From NCBI GenBank assembly GCA_036924285.1, contig JAYKYS010000005.1, positions 21,922,001 through 21,986,000 on the forward strand: DNA of 64,000 nucleotides, read 5' to 3'. Below the pieces are notes generated by a model. That model did no database searches. It saw only the letters and a program-made list of their open reading frames with translations, and had not been told where the DNA came from. This document shows, piece after piece, positions 48,512 to 59,020 of the stretch (the stretch's first letter is position 1; every line of letters starts with the position of its first letter). Source of the DNA: Asterella californica (taxonomy: Eukaryota > Streptophyta > Marchantiopsida > Marchantiales > Aytoniaceae). The translations under genes were made by a program, and so were the position numbers.

Positions 48512-49511
48512 GGAGGGGTAACAACCACAGTGTCCCACCTAACATCGAGTTTTCAGGTCTCTCTTCGAAATATAAAGCAAGAGTATTTGGAAATATTGGA
48601 CGTATTCATTCAGCTATCAGTTGGTGTTGAAGCAGACATCACTAACGATTTGCTAGTAATCACTGTAACTGAAAGTTGTGGTACGTCTGAAACATAATGT
48701 TATTTCTTAGCGCATGATTCGTTCTAGTTACTGAAGCTTTGGAAACTATGAAGTGAGTCATGAGTCACGATTCTTCAAACATATGTTATTTTTGGCAGGA
48801 AGCACAGTCCATCATGCAAACTTGTCAATATGTGACCCTTGAAAAATTAGCTGGAAGTCATAGCTTTCGAGCATTATTGTGCAGAAGGTAACTCTTTTAT
48901 TTCCAGGTCTCATTGAGGTTCTTGGTCACTTTCCATCAGCTAAATTCCGTTTGCAGATTGTCACTGTCCTCTTGACGATGAAATTGGATCTAAAAATGAA
49001 TGCACCAGGTATGTTTAAGGATGCCTGCATACTACAAATGATTTTACGGCCACACCTTTCTTTAACTGATTGGGTGTTTTGGACAGAGTTCGTGTGTGCT
49101 TTCGTTCTATCCATTTACATCATAAATAAACAATAAAAAGTCTATTATTCACTGTTGTGTTTTCAATGACAGTTGGCTCGTTTCGTCGTTGATGAAGTGC
49201 ACTGTGTGAGAAAAACTCTCAAGGGCAATGTAATCTTTTGGACATTGTCAGAGAAGACTATCAATGGATAGAATAATCGATATGCATGGTCATTTCTTTC
49301 ATGCACAGGTACAAAACAAGCTTTGATGTGCATTGTTGTATGCTAACATTCAAAACAAAGCTGCACTGACGCTAGTGGATAATCTTATATTCGTGTTTAT
49401 GACAGTCAGTGGGGACATGATTTCCAGCTAGAGTACCATCAGAATTCTGAAGAAATAATTTCCTATGAGTGTCCATAATGGCCCTGGCAGTTACAGCCAC
49501 CTACGATGTTC
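48512..49511 (+). pseudogene. RecQ-type DNA helicase relic
   Basis: Pieces of a RecQ helicase core are readable. 48,512-48,556 gives GGVTTTVSHLTSSFQ, like the motif VVSPLISLIQ. 49,173-49,210 gives LARFVVDEVHCV, the Walker B DEAH box with Ala to Val. 49,406-49,511 gives QWGHDF, then ILKK, a stop, FPMS, a shift, and IMALAVTATYDVRK (motif III, TAT). Lesions: loss of the donor GT after the DEVH exon, a TAA in place of a sense codon, a frameshift before IMALA, and missing Walker A exon(s). Nothing convincing of the helicase C domain follows. This is clearly a decayed gene fragment. Confidence 0.68.
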
Positions 49512-52500
49512 GTAAGTATAGTTATCTTCTCTGCTTTGTTATTCTTTTAAGAGAGGTTTAACTCCTAAATGGATTTCGACAGAGGCGTTTCTTGTGCACT
49601 TCTCACCAAGTGGTCCGGTCTTCTAGTGTTATCAATGAATTCAGGTTGACTTGTTACTTGTGCCTTAAGGTTCTTGACAACGCAATTTCTGGTGCCAAGA
49701 AGCATAATCCAGTTTATACGTGCAACATCTATCAATCTTTGATTTGAAATTTAATGCATCACTTGAGAGTTCCAAAAGATCTACTCCTCTCAAGCTACAA
49801 GCTCAATTATATGGCATTCTGGAGTTTGATATACAAGTCCAGGTGATCTCTTCCCAAGTTTCTCCAACTAAAGATAAACATGTCAAGCGAAGCTGAAAGT
49901 TCTGTCAGGTCCAGGGGAAGGAGACTTTAACGAAGCTTTTACATAACACTGATAAGTACAATTATGATATGCACGCCAAGGTAGAAATATCGTTCAGATC
50001 TGACCATAGTTTATCTTGCACTCACATACCTGTCATGTCAAGCTTAACTTCTCTCTTGAGGTTTGCACCTCAGGAATATATATGCTTAAGGTCACTAAAT
50101 CTACTGTACAGCCTCTAGAAATCATTTTAATGCAGGCATTAAAGTCCAATTATAAACAACAGTCGGCTGTTTAGTTTTCTTGAGTTTCATACTCTAGTCA
50201 TAATCATTGTTTATTTTGTACACCTGGCTTGTTCCTTCTCAAAGTATTCCACTAAGTTTACCGTCTTCATATGGTTTGAAAGTTCCTGTCACGCTTGACT
50301 GGAATTTGACTGAGAATGGTGTAAATTACCTGTATAACTTTGGGAAAAAAGTAATAAATTTACCATATTTATTTTACCACCAATATGTATGTAGTTCTAC
50401 TGTTATGTATTCTTGTTGTAATCACAATAATACATGTAATGTGTAGTTTCACTCATTAAAGCTTCTCAGAATTACAAATCTAAGTTAAGAATTCATTTTA
50501 ACAATGCAGGTATTCTAAAGAGTACATTGGTCGAATTTCATCTTTATGGTGGTACTCAATGTGTTGACCACAGAAACTCCCTGTGAGAAGGCACTCAGTG
50601 ACTCTCTGGAAAGCTATACTTCCATAGCAGATATAGACATTGTGTTTTTTTCCCAGACTCGAGCACGTTACTTCACAGTCCAGCAATGGGACTCCAACAC
50701 ACTTGAAGAAGAAGGTACATGCTCGCAGCTTCTCAGACTGTGCAGCATAATAGAACCGTCCCCAACTTCCAGGACGTTCAAACACTTCCGGGGTACATGC
50801 CGATTTGCAGCTAGCAGAGCCCACGAAAGTAACTGCATTTGTTTCTGTTTTCTTGCCTCGGAACTTGACTTACAAAGGCTCGACTGGACGACTATGATTT
50901 CTGACACTATGTATTGTTCATGTTGCCTGTCAACTTTGGCTGCTTCCCATTGCAGGCTGCACCAACAAGAACTCCCCTCAGAACTTCGTTGAGGAAGACA
51001 CGGCTCGAGATCCAGCATGCTCACTGTTGTCCCAGGAGGCAATCAAAATGTCATATAGAGTTTACTATCACAGCTACTGCAGCGCGTGTATAGCAGTAAT
51101 ATCGTTTGCAGTTTAGTATCGCATACAGTTAACTGTACAGCACAGCTACTATAACGCTTTGTAATAGCAGCAATTCCCTTGTAAGGCTTGATGGGGTCTT
51201 TCCATCCGTTGGCTATTCATTGTGTCGCCTGTTTTTCCATGCAGCAATTCCATATTCCAACACTCGAAGCACGCAGAATTAGTGCGTGAACCTATTAATA
51301 AAGATGATCCCAGCTCACAACTGCAATTTACCACTTTCTAGAAGCGAAGTACGATTTCGGAAGAAATCTGGACTCATTTTTCTTCATAAACAAAAAACAA
51401 GAAAACAACATTTCCTGTATAGGGCAAGGGTAGAAAGAAAAATTATTCACATCACCCCTGGAATTCGAAATGTATATCAGGTGAATATATATGCAGTGAG
51501 ATATGAATAAGAAACAACGAATAGCTATGCACACAACCTACATTTTCTAGGAAGGGAAGAAAGTTGACAAGCTAGGTATAGGTGGACAAATCCAGAAGTG
51601 GATTGGTTAATGTGGGTTGAGTTAAGGAAGGAAATTTTCCCAAGCGTTGATAACCGAGAAATCAGATTTAAAATAAAATAAAATATGTCATCTGATTTAC
51701 CAGAGAGACCAAGTAAATAAACAGTGAGAAGAAGAAAATCTGACCTAGAGATTAAATCTAAACTGTTAAATTAAAGTAGCTAAAATTAGATATTTAAAAT
51801 TAGATATCTAATTTTATCTTTGTTATACTTGATCGCTGTGAAACCAAACTCATAAAATGATTCATCTTTTACTATAAAGATCACATGGATGAGTAATATT
51901 CTGTAACCCTAGGTTAGAAATTGCTCATTCTTCAGCTTATATATACATGAACAAGGTATATTCAGCCTCTAGCGAGACGAGGGAAATAACTATCCCAACC
52001 GCCTTTGGGAAATTTTTGCTCGTTTCTTTTATCGGACAAGATGTGAGTGTTATGTAGAAATTTCGTAATAAAAATATAATAATAAATATATTTATTTCTA
52101 AATATTAAATATAACTGAGCATAGAGTTGCGAACAGATCCAAAACATAACCTATAAAGCGAGAGTGACTCATTGCAGAAACAATAAGTCAAAGAGCATGC
52201 TAACGAATACATTAATTTAATCCAGACATGAGTGCATTACTTAACTATTTTTTATGAAAAGATTAAATAATAAATTAAGCTTTCTTTCCTCTTCCATCCT
52301 CTTTTAAGATGAAAAATGCGAATAAATAAGCAAGCGATGAGAAAATAAGTAATTTTCAAGACAAGGAATTACTTACTTGTCATACCTGAAGTGGGGAATA
52401 AACCAAGTTTTCAACCGGAAAAAGAATATAATTCTGGATGAGATAGAAAAACAGCAGTAATGCGTTGTAAAAAAGAGGTAAGCCTCTCACCACATCACCT

Positions 52501-52577
52501 CTGTACACCTTGGACCCAAAACATTCTCGATAAACATCATTTTATAAATAATAAATAATAAATATTATTACTTGTAC
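49512..52577. other. Intergenic stretch, possible further helicase remnants
   Basis: No clear continuation of the RecQ relic. A plus-strand frame at 50,546-50,992 (148 codons) and an antisense frame at 50,668-51,042 are both open over the same DNA; neither is recognised. About 70 bp at 51,176-51,245 matches 60,813-60,880 (GGCTTGATGG.GTCTTTCC.TCCGTTGGC). 51,640-52,500 is AT-rich. Confidence 0.4.
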
Positions 52578-52818
52578 TTTGAGATCTTCACGGACTATGG
52601 GACTGTCCATGTGAGTTCACACAAGGAGACTCGGACCAGAAGTCTCGTTAACAGTTTGCAACGCATGCACCTCTAACCGTAATCACAAAATATTAAATTC
52701 ACGATCTTTCTCACAGTTTGCAACGCATGCATCTCCAATCGTAACCGCAAAGGATTGGACTCACAACCTTTCTCTTAGAGTACTGTAGGTTAAACCACTT
52801 GAGACACAGATCTTCGAT
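52578..52818 (-). repeat. SINE-like repeat, copy 3, with internal duplication
   Basis: On the minus strand it has the same tRNA-like head (AAGATCTGTGTCTCAAGTGG, CTCTAAGAGAAAGGTTGTGAG) and body (GTGAACTCACATGGACAGTCC) as the copy at 14,872. A 62-bp block is tandemly duplicated (52,651-52,712 and 52,713-52,774; ACAGTTTGCAACGCATGCA), which copy 1 has only once. An AT-rich tail (ATTTATTATTTATTA-like) lies at the 3' side. Confidence 0.7.
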
Positions 52819-54849
52819 GAAACTGCAAAACTGAGAAAGTTTTGCCATAGTTGCCGATTAAGTGTAACTAGTCCTCGAACTAGTGACATTTTGTAACACT
52901 AAGAATCATGAATATGACAATTTGCATCAATTGTCTACAACCTATTATGTTTCACCAAGCAACACTTTGCAGTTCTTTCACGAATGTTTTATTCATATGA
53001 CACTTGACTCCCGCTTCGCAATAAAGTACTGTAGTGCTCACTGATCTTTTGTGTTTTATCCACAAGGCTGATCAGAAAACTTGACTATGAGAAGACGTCC
53101 GTTTCCAGCCATTGGAGTCGAGTTTGCATGGACTTTGATTTCTCGTTTGAAATTTACAGAACCGAGAAATGCACATTAGAACCATACAAACTTGAGGCCC
53201 AGAGTGATGATACACATTTCCTTATGAGCATGCACATATTCAGCACGATGCATCTAACAACATATTACGAATTAGGATCAAGTGCTAGAAATTCTGCAAG
53301 CGCGTTTTTAGTGCGTATATGAAAAAGTAATATGAGTTCAACAAGTGTGGTTGATATTAAATTAGGTTTAATCTAATTTATGAAGTTAACACTTTTAAGA
53401 GAACAAATATAAGTTAAGTACACACATCAAGAATAAATGACAAATGAAAGAAGATAATACACAGTACCTTGATCCACATCCTATGCGTATCCGCTTATGA
53501 ACTATACCAAATACCACATCATCTTGATGTCCTTAAATGAGAATTATATAAAATAATTAAGAAATAGAAAGGAAAAGAGTAACCACTTCTCCCCCCAAAA
53601 AAAAGATTTTTCCCCTTTTTTTCTTCCTCTCTTACGGTTCCTTTCGGTTCCTTCATTTTCTCTCCAGCTTTTCACATCTTCCCGTTTCTTCCTTTCTTGG
53701 TTTATCACACACCATCAATTTTCAAGCGGACCAAAAATTTTGTAAAAGAGAAACTTTTCCCGAACTTTCTCTATGCCAAAATATTATTCTTTGTATTTAT
53801 TTCATTTTTACTATTTAAATGCAAGTTGAAAAATATATATAATACTAAATGCACTTTATCTTTACTAATATAACTGCAAAATTCGTATATATTATATATA
53901 TATAATAATTATACGGACCTTCCCAAATACGAATTAATGTCACTGATAGTAAATATGAAAAAGAATGTAGCGGTATTACTGCACCACAAGGTGACTAGAA
54001 GCCACAAATTGCAATAAAGCAATTGGAATGGCACTGTCGCATGGAGAAATTTACACAACCTTCCAACGAGTCCCTGAAAAGAGATGGTGAAGTGCCAAAA
54101 AGGACCGCAATATTAACAACATGTACAAAATAACGAGGTCCTCATCATCTGAAATGCATGCACTCGAACAATCTAATTCATCCGTTCGGATTCCTTTGGC
54201 GTTGGCTTATGACGGCGACACTCATGGTCGATCACTAATCACGATCATGTCGTATTTCGCCTAAAGTCTTATATAATTGCATCATAATTAATAGTACTCT
54301 GAAGTTCATGTCACTACGGTAGTATTGAAAGGATGATTTGTACAAGGGAATGTCAATTTTGTTTTGTAATCAGGTGAAAAAAAGAAGATAACATAACATA
54401 CAGAAAAAAAATACCTCTAGAATACAATGTGAGAAATACCAAATACAAAACGGAGAGAAAATCTTTGGAACAGTAGCTAGGTCTAGATAACAGCGGAACC
54501 TTTTCAAGTAAGGAAGCTTGAGCTTCCATGAGTTGATTATTGATGTACCACTTCTTCTATAACGGAAGAAGATTGCATCCCGACTCTCTTCTGCAAAATC
54601 TCTGTTAACGTGCTCTGCAATGTTGTATTGATCTGCATATAAACGACAAACCATTCTAAAAGTGAGTAGTATCCGTACAGATCTTTATCTACATACGGAC
54701 TAACAAACTTAATAGGTGAATAAACATAACCATCCGAAAGTCTAATCGAAAGAAAAAACCTACATTTGAGTAAAAAAGAGTTCAATACTGCATGCAGCTA
54801 AACAGATGAATTTGGAAGCGGTGGAATGAAGATATTCAGACCTGTAACT
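52819..54849. other. Intergenic stretch downstream of the receptor kinase
   Basis: No recognisable gene. 53,580-53,900 is AT-rich with an A-run and pyrimidine-rich stretch. Open frames at 54,370-54,785 (minus) follow the kinase gene and may be part of its 3' UTR; content is unrecognised. Confidence 0.4.
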
Positions 54850-57800
54850 CTATCTAGACACGAAGAAGAGTCGTAGCACAGACTTACATTGTAAGCAAGC
54901 TTGCTTACGATTTCTTACCAAAGCGTCTGCAGAGTTGATGGTTGACCGTGATATTTGGTCACCTAGACAGTCGTTTTGAATATCCATCAGCACCGACAAT
55001 ACGTCCTGCATTGTCGGCCGTAGCTGCGGTCGCTCTTCGGTGCAAAGGAGGGCAACCCGAGTGACGCCGTGAATCTGTCGACTAGGTAAAGTTTCCGAGC
55101 TTCCGACTGGTACACTACCGTTCTGGACCTCGGCTTGTAGGCTATCGTCAAGAATATTCGGGAGCCTCGTCGGAAAAGCATCTCTCACCCAATTCACGAT
55201 ATTCATGTCTGAACTGAATCTGTTGTCTGTGGGTTCTGTTGCCGTCAGCAGCTCCAGGAGGAAAACCCCGAAAGAATAAACATCACCTTTCGTCGAGCTC
55301 TCTAAGTTTGTTCCGTACTCTACAAAAACATGGGAACCGTCAATGATTCCGGCTACGTTTTACAGCTCTCTAGTGATTAGGAAATGACTTGATCATACCC
55401 CAGTACGATCGCTACGCTTGATCATATCTCTCTTAACGTTTGGTTGCTTGATCATATCCCCAACCTGCTATCGTCCGTCCTGCGGATATCCCGCACCATG
55501 TAGGTTAGACCATGTCACTTCCAGCAGATCAGTTTAAAGAAGATTTGAAAATCTCTAATAAGAATTATGTCTGATTAATGAAAAAACCAGTAGATTCTAT
55601 CGAAGATGAAAAACTAAATCCTCTATCGGTTCGAGATAGTTGCGCGCCCTCTCTCGGCAGATCCGAGGGAAGTCCTCGTAAACTTAGTCAAATTGAGAGA
55701 AGATTTGATAGTGCAGGTAAAGATACGAGCAGAATTATGAAAGAATTAATTAATATTATAATACATAGAGTAAGGAGCAAAACAATCTGTTTCGCTCTTG
55801 TCATGTTTCACTGCACAGCATGTCTATTTCACCCCACGGTGCAACGATTTATGCTGAATCGTTATCTCAAGTCGAAATGAATATCAACACAAGGTCTCCC
55901 AGAAACCATAGCAGAGGCAACTGGAGAGCAAGTGCAAAGATAAAATTGGAGAGCAAGTGTGGCCCAATGAATATCAACACAGAACCTCCCAAAAATCATA
56001 GCAGAGGCAAAATTGGAAAGCAAGTGCACTCAAAATTGCACCCCTGGCAGTACCTTGGTTCGGGAGAACGAGCTCAGACGTGTCGGACTACTCCGAAATC
56101 CGCAAGAAGCAATCCAGAATCATGAGCCGAAATGCCTCGAGTTCCAGAAACTCCTCTCGATGCAAAAAATGACGGAGGTCCCAGCCAGGCACAGTCCACG
56201 TCGTCGTCAACAAAAGTGAAATATCCAGGTGGCAGTGTAGAGTGACATGGCTTACTATACCGGCCAGATGTTCGATAGCAAGTTGGTGGTATGATCAAGC
56301 AACCAAACGTTAAGAGGGGTGTGATCAAGCACAGCGATCGTATGGGAGTATGATCAAACAATTTCCTGCTCTAGTGATACATACGTGCGTACGATACAGT
56401 AGAACTTTCTGGTATGCATTCAGTCAATCATCTACGAAGATGAACGTCCTAGATTATGATTACTACGTGGAAATCACACTGTACTGTAGTTATCATTTAC
56501 TGTACCTGGTGCAACATATCCAGTTGTGTAGCTCAAACCATTGGATGTGGTAGACTGCAGGTCCAGATCCGTGGTCTTCGCGATAATCTTTGCGAGTCCG
56601 AAGTCACTCACCTTGGGTAGAAAATCCGCGTCCAGCAGAACGTTGGACGGTTTGAGGTCGCGGTGAACGATTGGGTGTTGAGCGTCATGATCATGATGTA
56701 AATGGGTCATGGCACTTGCAACGCCGACCGCGATTCCCAAACGGGTCTTCCAGTCTAGCGTGCGACCGATGTGAGATCCATGCAACCAGCTGCTAAGGTT
56801 GCCGTTTGCCATGTATTCAAGTACAAGCACCTTGAAGCTCTCGTTGAAACTCACTCCCAAAAGCTTCACTAAGTTCCGATGCTTTAGTCGTCCTAGAATT
56901 TCTAGCTCGCGGATCATTGACTTGCAGTTCCGCTTGTAGTTGTCACCCTCAGTTTTGAGAACCTTAAACGCTACAGTCTGATGGCCAGACAGCTCTACCT
57001 TGTAAACCGTGCTGCTTCCCCCGACTCCTACTAAGCTAGCATCTCTCAAGTGGTCAATTGCTTGGCAAATGTCCGCCAGTGCTAGCTTCGGTGAGAAGGG
57101 ATGGTCAAATAATACTGGAGGGTTCCATTCATTTCGTATCACTGAACGGGGTCTCCAGGTGTACCAGAGAAACAGCGAAATTGCTACGAAAGCAATTGAG
57201 ACAGATAATCCCACTATCATGTCGGTCTTGCAGTTGAGACCTTTGCAGCTGCTCGTCGTTGACGCTGGACACACTCTATCAATAACGGCGCCACATAGTT
57301 TTGGATTGCCAAGGTAGGAATATTCTGTGAAGTTCAGGAAACTGCCAGTGTCGGGAATTAATCCTGTCAGCTGATTGTAAGATACGTTGAAGTACGACAG
57401 AGAAGTCATGCCCCCGATTGACTCCAGTATTTTGCCTTCCAAGGAATTCCGGGAAAGGTCCAGCCGAACCAATCCCTTGCATTCCTCTAGAGAAGAGGGA
57501 ATTTCACCTACTAAGTTGTTCATGCTGAGGTCAACATCCTGAAAACTGATCAACTTTCCGATCTCGGCAGGAATAGGACCAGAAAAATTGTTGTGAGACA
57601 GATTCAGCGACAACCCAGTTTTGGACAGACTAGCAATGACCTGTCCAGGTATGCTTCCAGTAAGAAGATTGTGAGAAAGATCTATGATCTGGAGGTCAGT
57701 GGTGGCACTCAAACCCATGGGGATGGTTCCAGTCAGTCTGTTGCCACCTAGCCGCAAAGTCTTCAAAGTCACACCGAAGCGTCTCACTGAATCGGGTATT

Positions 57801-59020
57801 GTGCCACTGATGAGATTGTTACTGAGCTGTAAGGATGTGAGTGATGTGCAGTTGCTGATCTCTTCCGGAATGGACCCCGAGATTCTATTAGTTCCAAAGT
57901 CGATTATCTGCAACCTCGTCAGATTCCCCAGACAAGAAGGAATGGATCCGGTCAGACGATTTTCATAAAGCTCCAGTAACGTTAGGTTTCTACAGTTGCA
58001 CAGGGACGGCGGAATGATACCCGAGAGCTCAGTATTGCCTCCTACTTTCAACCATGTCAGACTGTGAAGAGAACCCAACTCATCCGGAATCACTCCCCTC
58101 AGCTGATTTCTTGTTAGATCCAAATCTTTTGATACAGAAAAGTTTCCGAGAAATGCAGGGATCGTACCCGAGAGGAAGTTGTGATCCAAGAGTAGTAACT
58201 GAACACTTTTCAGGAAACCAAAAGTTGGTGGAATTCCACCTGTGAGCTGATTATTTCTTAGACTGCACACTTCTAGCTGAGACAAATTTCCCAAAGAGGA
58301 TGGAATGGCTCCCGACAATGAGTTCCCCCACAAGTGGAAATATTTAAGCCTTCTCATGGTTCCAAACTCACTGGGTATGTGTCCCGACAGATTATTTCCT
58401 CCTACGTTGAACTCAGTTACTTCACTGTAACCTCCAAGCGATGACGGAAGTTCTCCCGTGAGCCTGTTTATCCGCAGTACAAAGATTTCCATTCCAGTCA
58501 GATTGCCCAACGAAGCAGGAATTGTACCCGAGAGCTGATTCTCCATGAGGTCGAATACCTTAATCGACCTCATGCCCCCAAGCTCAGGAGGTATGATACC
58601 CTCAAAACCGTTCTTTGATAGGTCCAATTGTTTCATGAAGAGTAGACTTCCCAGCATGGGTGAAAGTGTACCCTGAAGTTGCCTCTTGGGTAGAATCAAA
58701 GCACTTACTCTTCGCTGGCTATCACACAACACACCTCTCCATGCACATGGACTTGAATCGTTCGAGTTCCAGTTGGATAGCACTGCGGTAGGATCTTGCA
58801 ACACCCTCCGTTTGAAATCAAGCAGGATGTCGACTTCCGGTATGGTGACATTCACCTCCTTACTCGCAAAGACCGATCCTTCTTTTGAAAACCCATGCAC
58901 CCTCTGCTGCTCGGCGCCGTAGGTGACCATAGCAAGTTCTGAAACAAAGAACCAGAGAGACAAAACCCTCATCATTGCTGCAAGAAAGGTTATCGAAAGT
59001 GCACTCCAAGACATACACAT
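54850..59020 (-). CDS. LRR receptor-like serine/threonine kinase
   Basis: A plasma-membrane receptor kinase with an extracellular LRR domain. Exon 1 is 59020-56506, exon 2 55319-54850, the intron is GT..AG with phase 1, giving 994 residues. In order: signal peptide (MMRVLSLWFFVSELAM region), N-cap with CAWRGVLC (about residues 91-100), roughly 20 LRRs (about 110-563), paired cysteines, a transmembrane helix (about 599-622, IVGLSVSIAFVAISLFLW), kinase with GVGGSSTVYK (about 663), VAFK lysine, HRDLKPSN (about 785) and DFGLAK (about 804). The HRD arginine makes it an RD kinase with all catalytic residues. The intron splits GYVAP/E. The frame stays open to an ATG at 59320; I chose 59020, but 58975 is also good for the signal peptide. 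The C-terminus ends in VSR. Confidence 0.9.
55370..56378. mobile_element. TIR DNA element filling the receptor-kinase intron
   Basis: Inverted ends about 105 bp long: the left reads TAGGAAATGACTTGATCATA and TTAACGTTTGGTTGCTTGATC (55,376-55,486), and the right (56,268-56,371), read on the other strand, repeats this with a few changes. The element is about 1.0 kb, has no transposase, and occupies most of the 1,186-bp intron. An internal direct repeat of about 80 bp occurs (55,877-55,960 and 55,970-56,040; ATGAATATCAACACA, CATAGCAGAGGCAA). Both splice sites lie outside it. It shares TGATCA-rich ends with 16,843-17,245. Confidence 0.72.

Noticed and set aside
50546..51042. 148-codon plus frame and antisense frame
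   Set aside because: No homology recognised, no RecQ motif, and both strands open; insufficient support.
54842..54887. Extra intron near the receptor-kinase C-terminus (AAT|GTAAGT..TTACAG|GT)
   Set aside because: The sites look good and phase is kept, but the intron would be 46 bp, below usual plant size. The simple stop at 54,850 was preferred.
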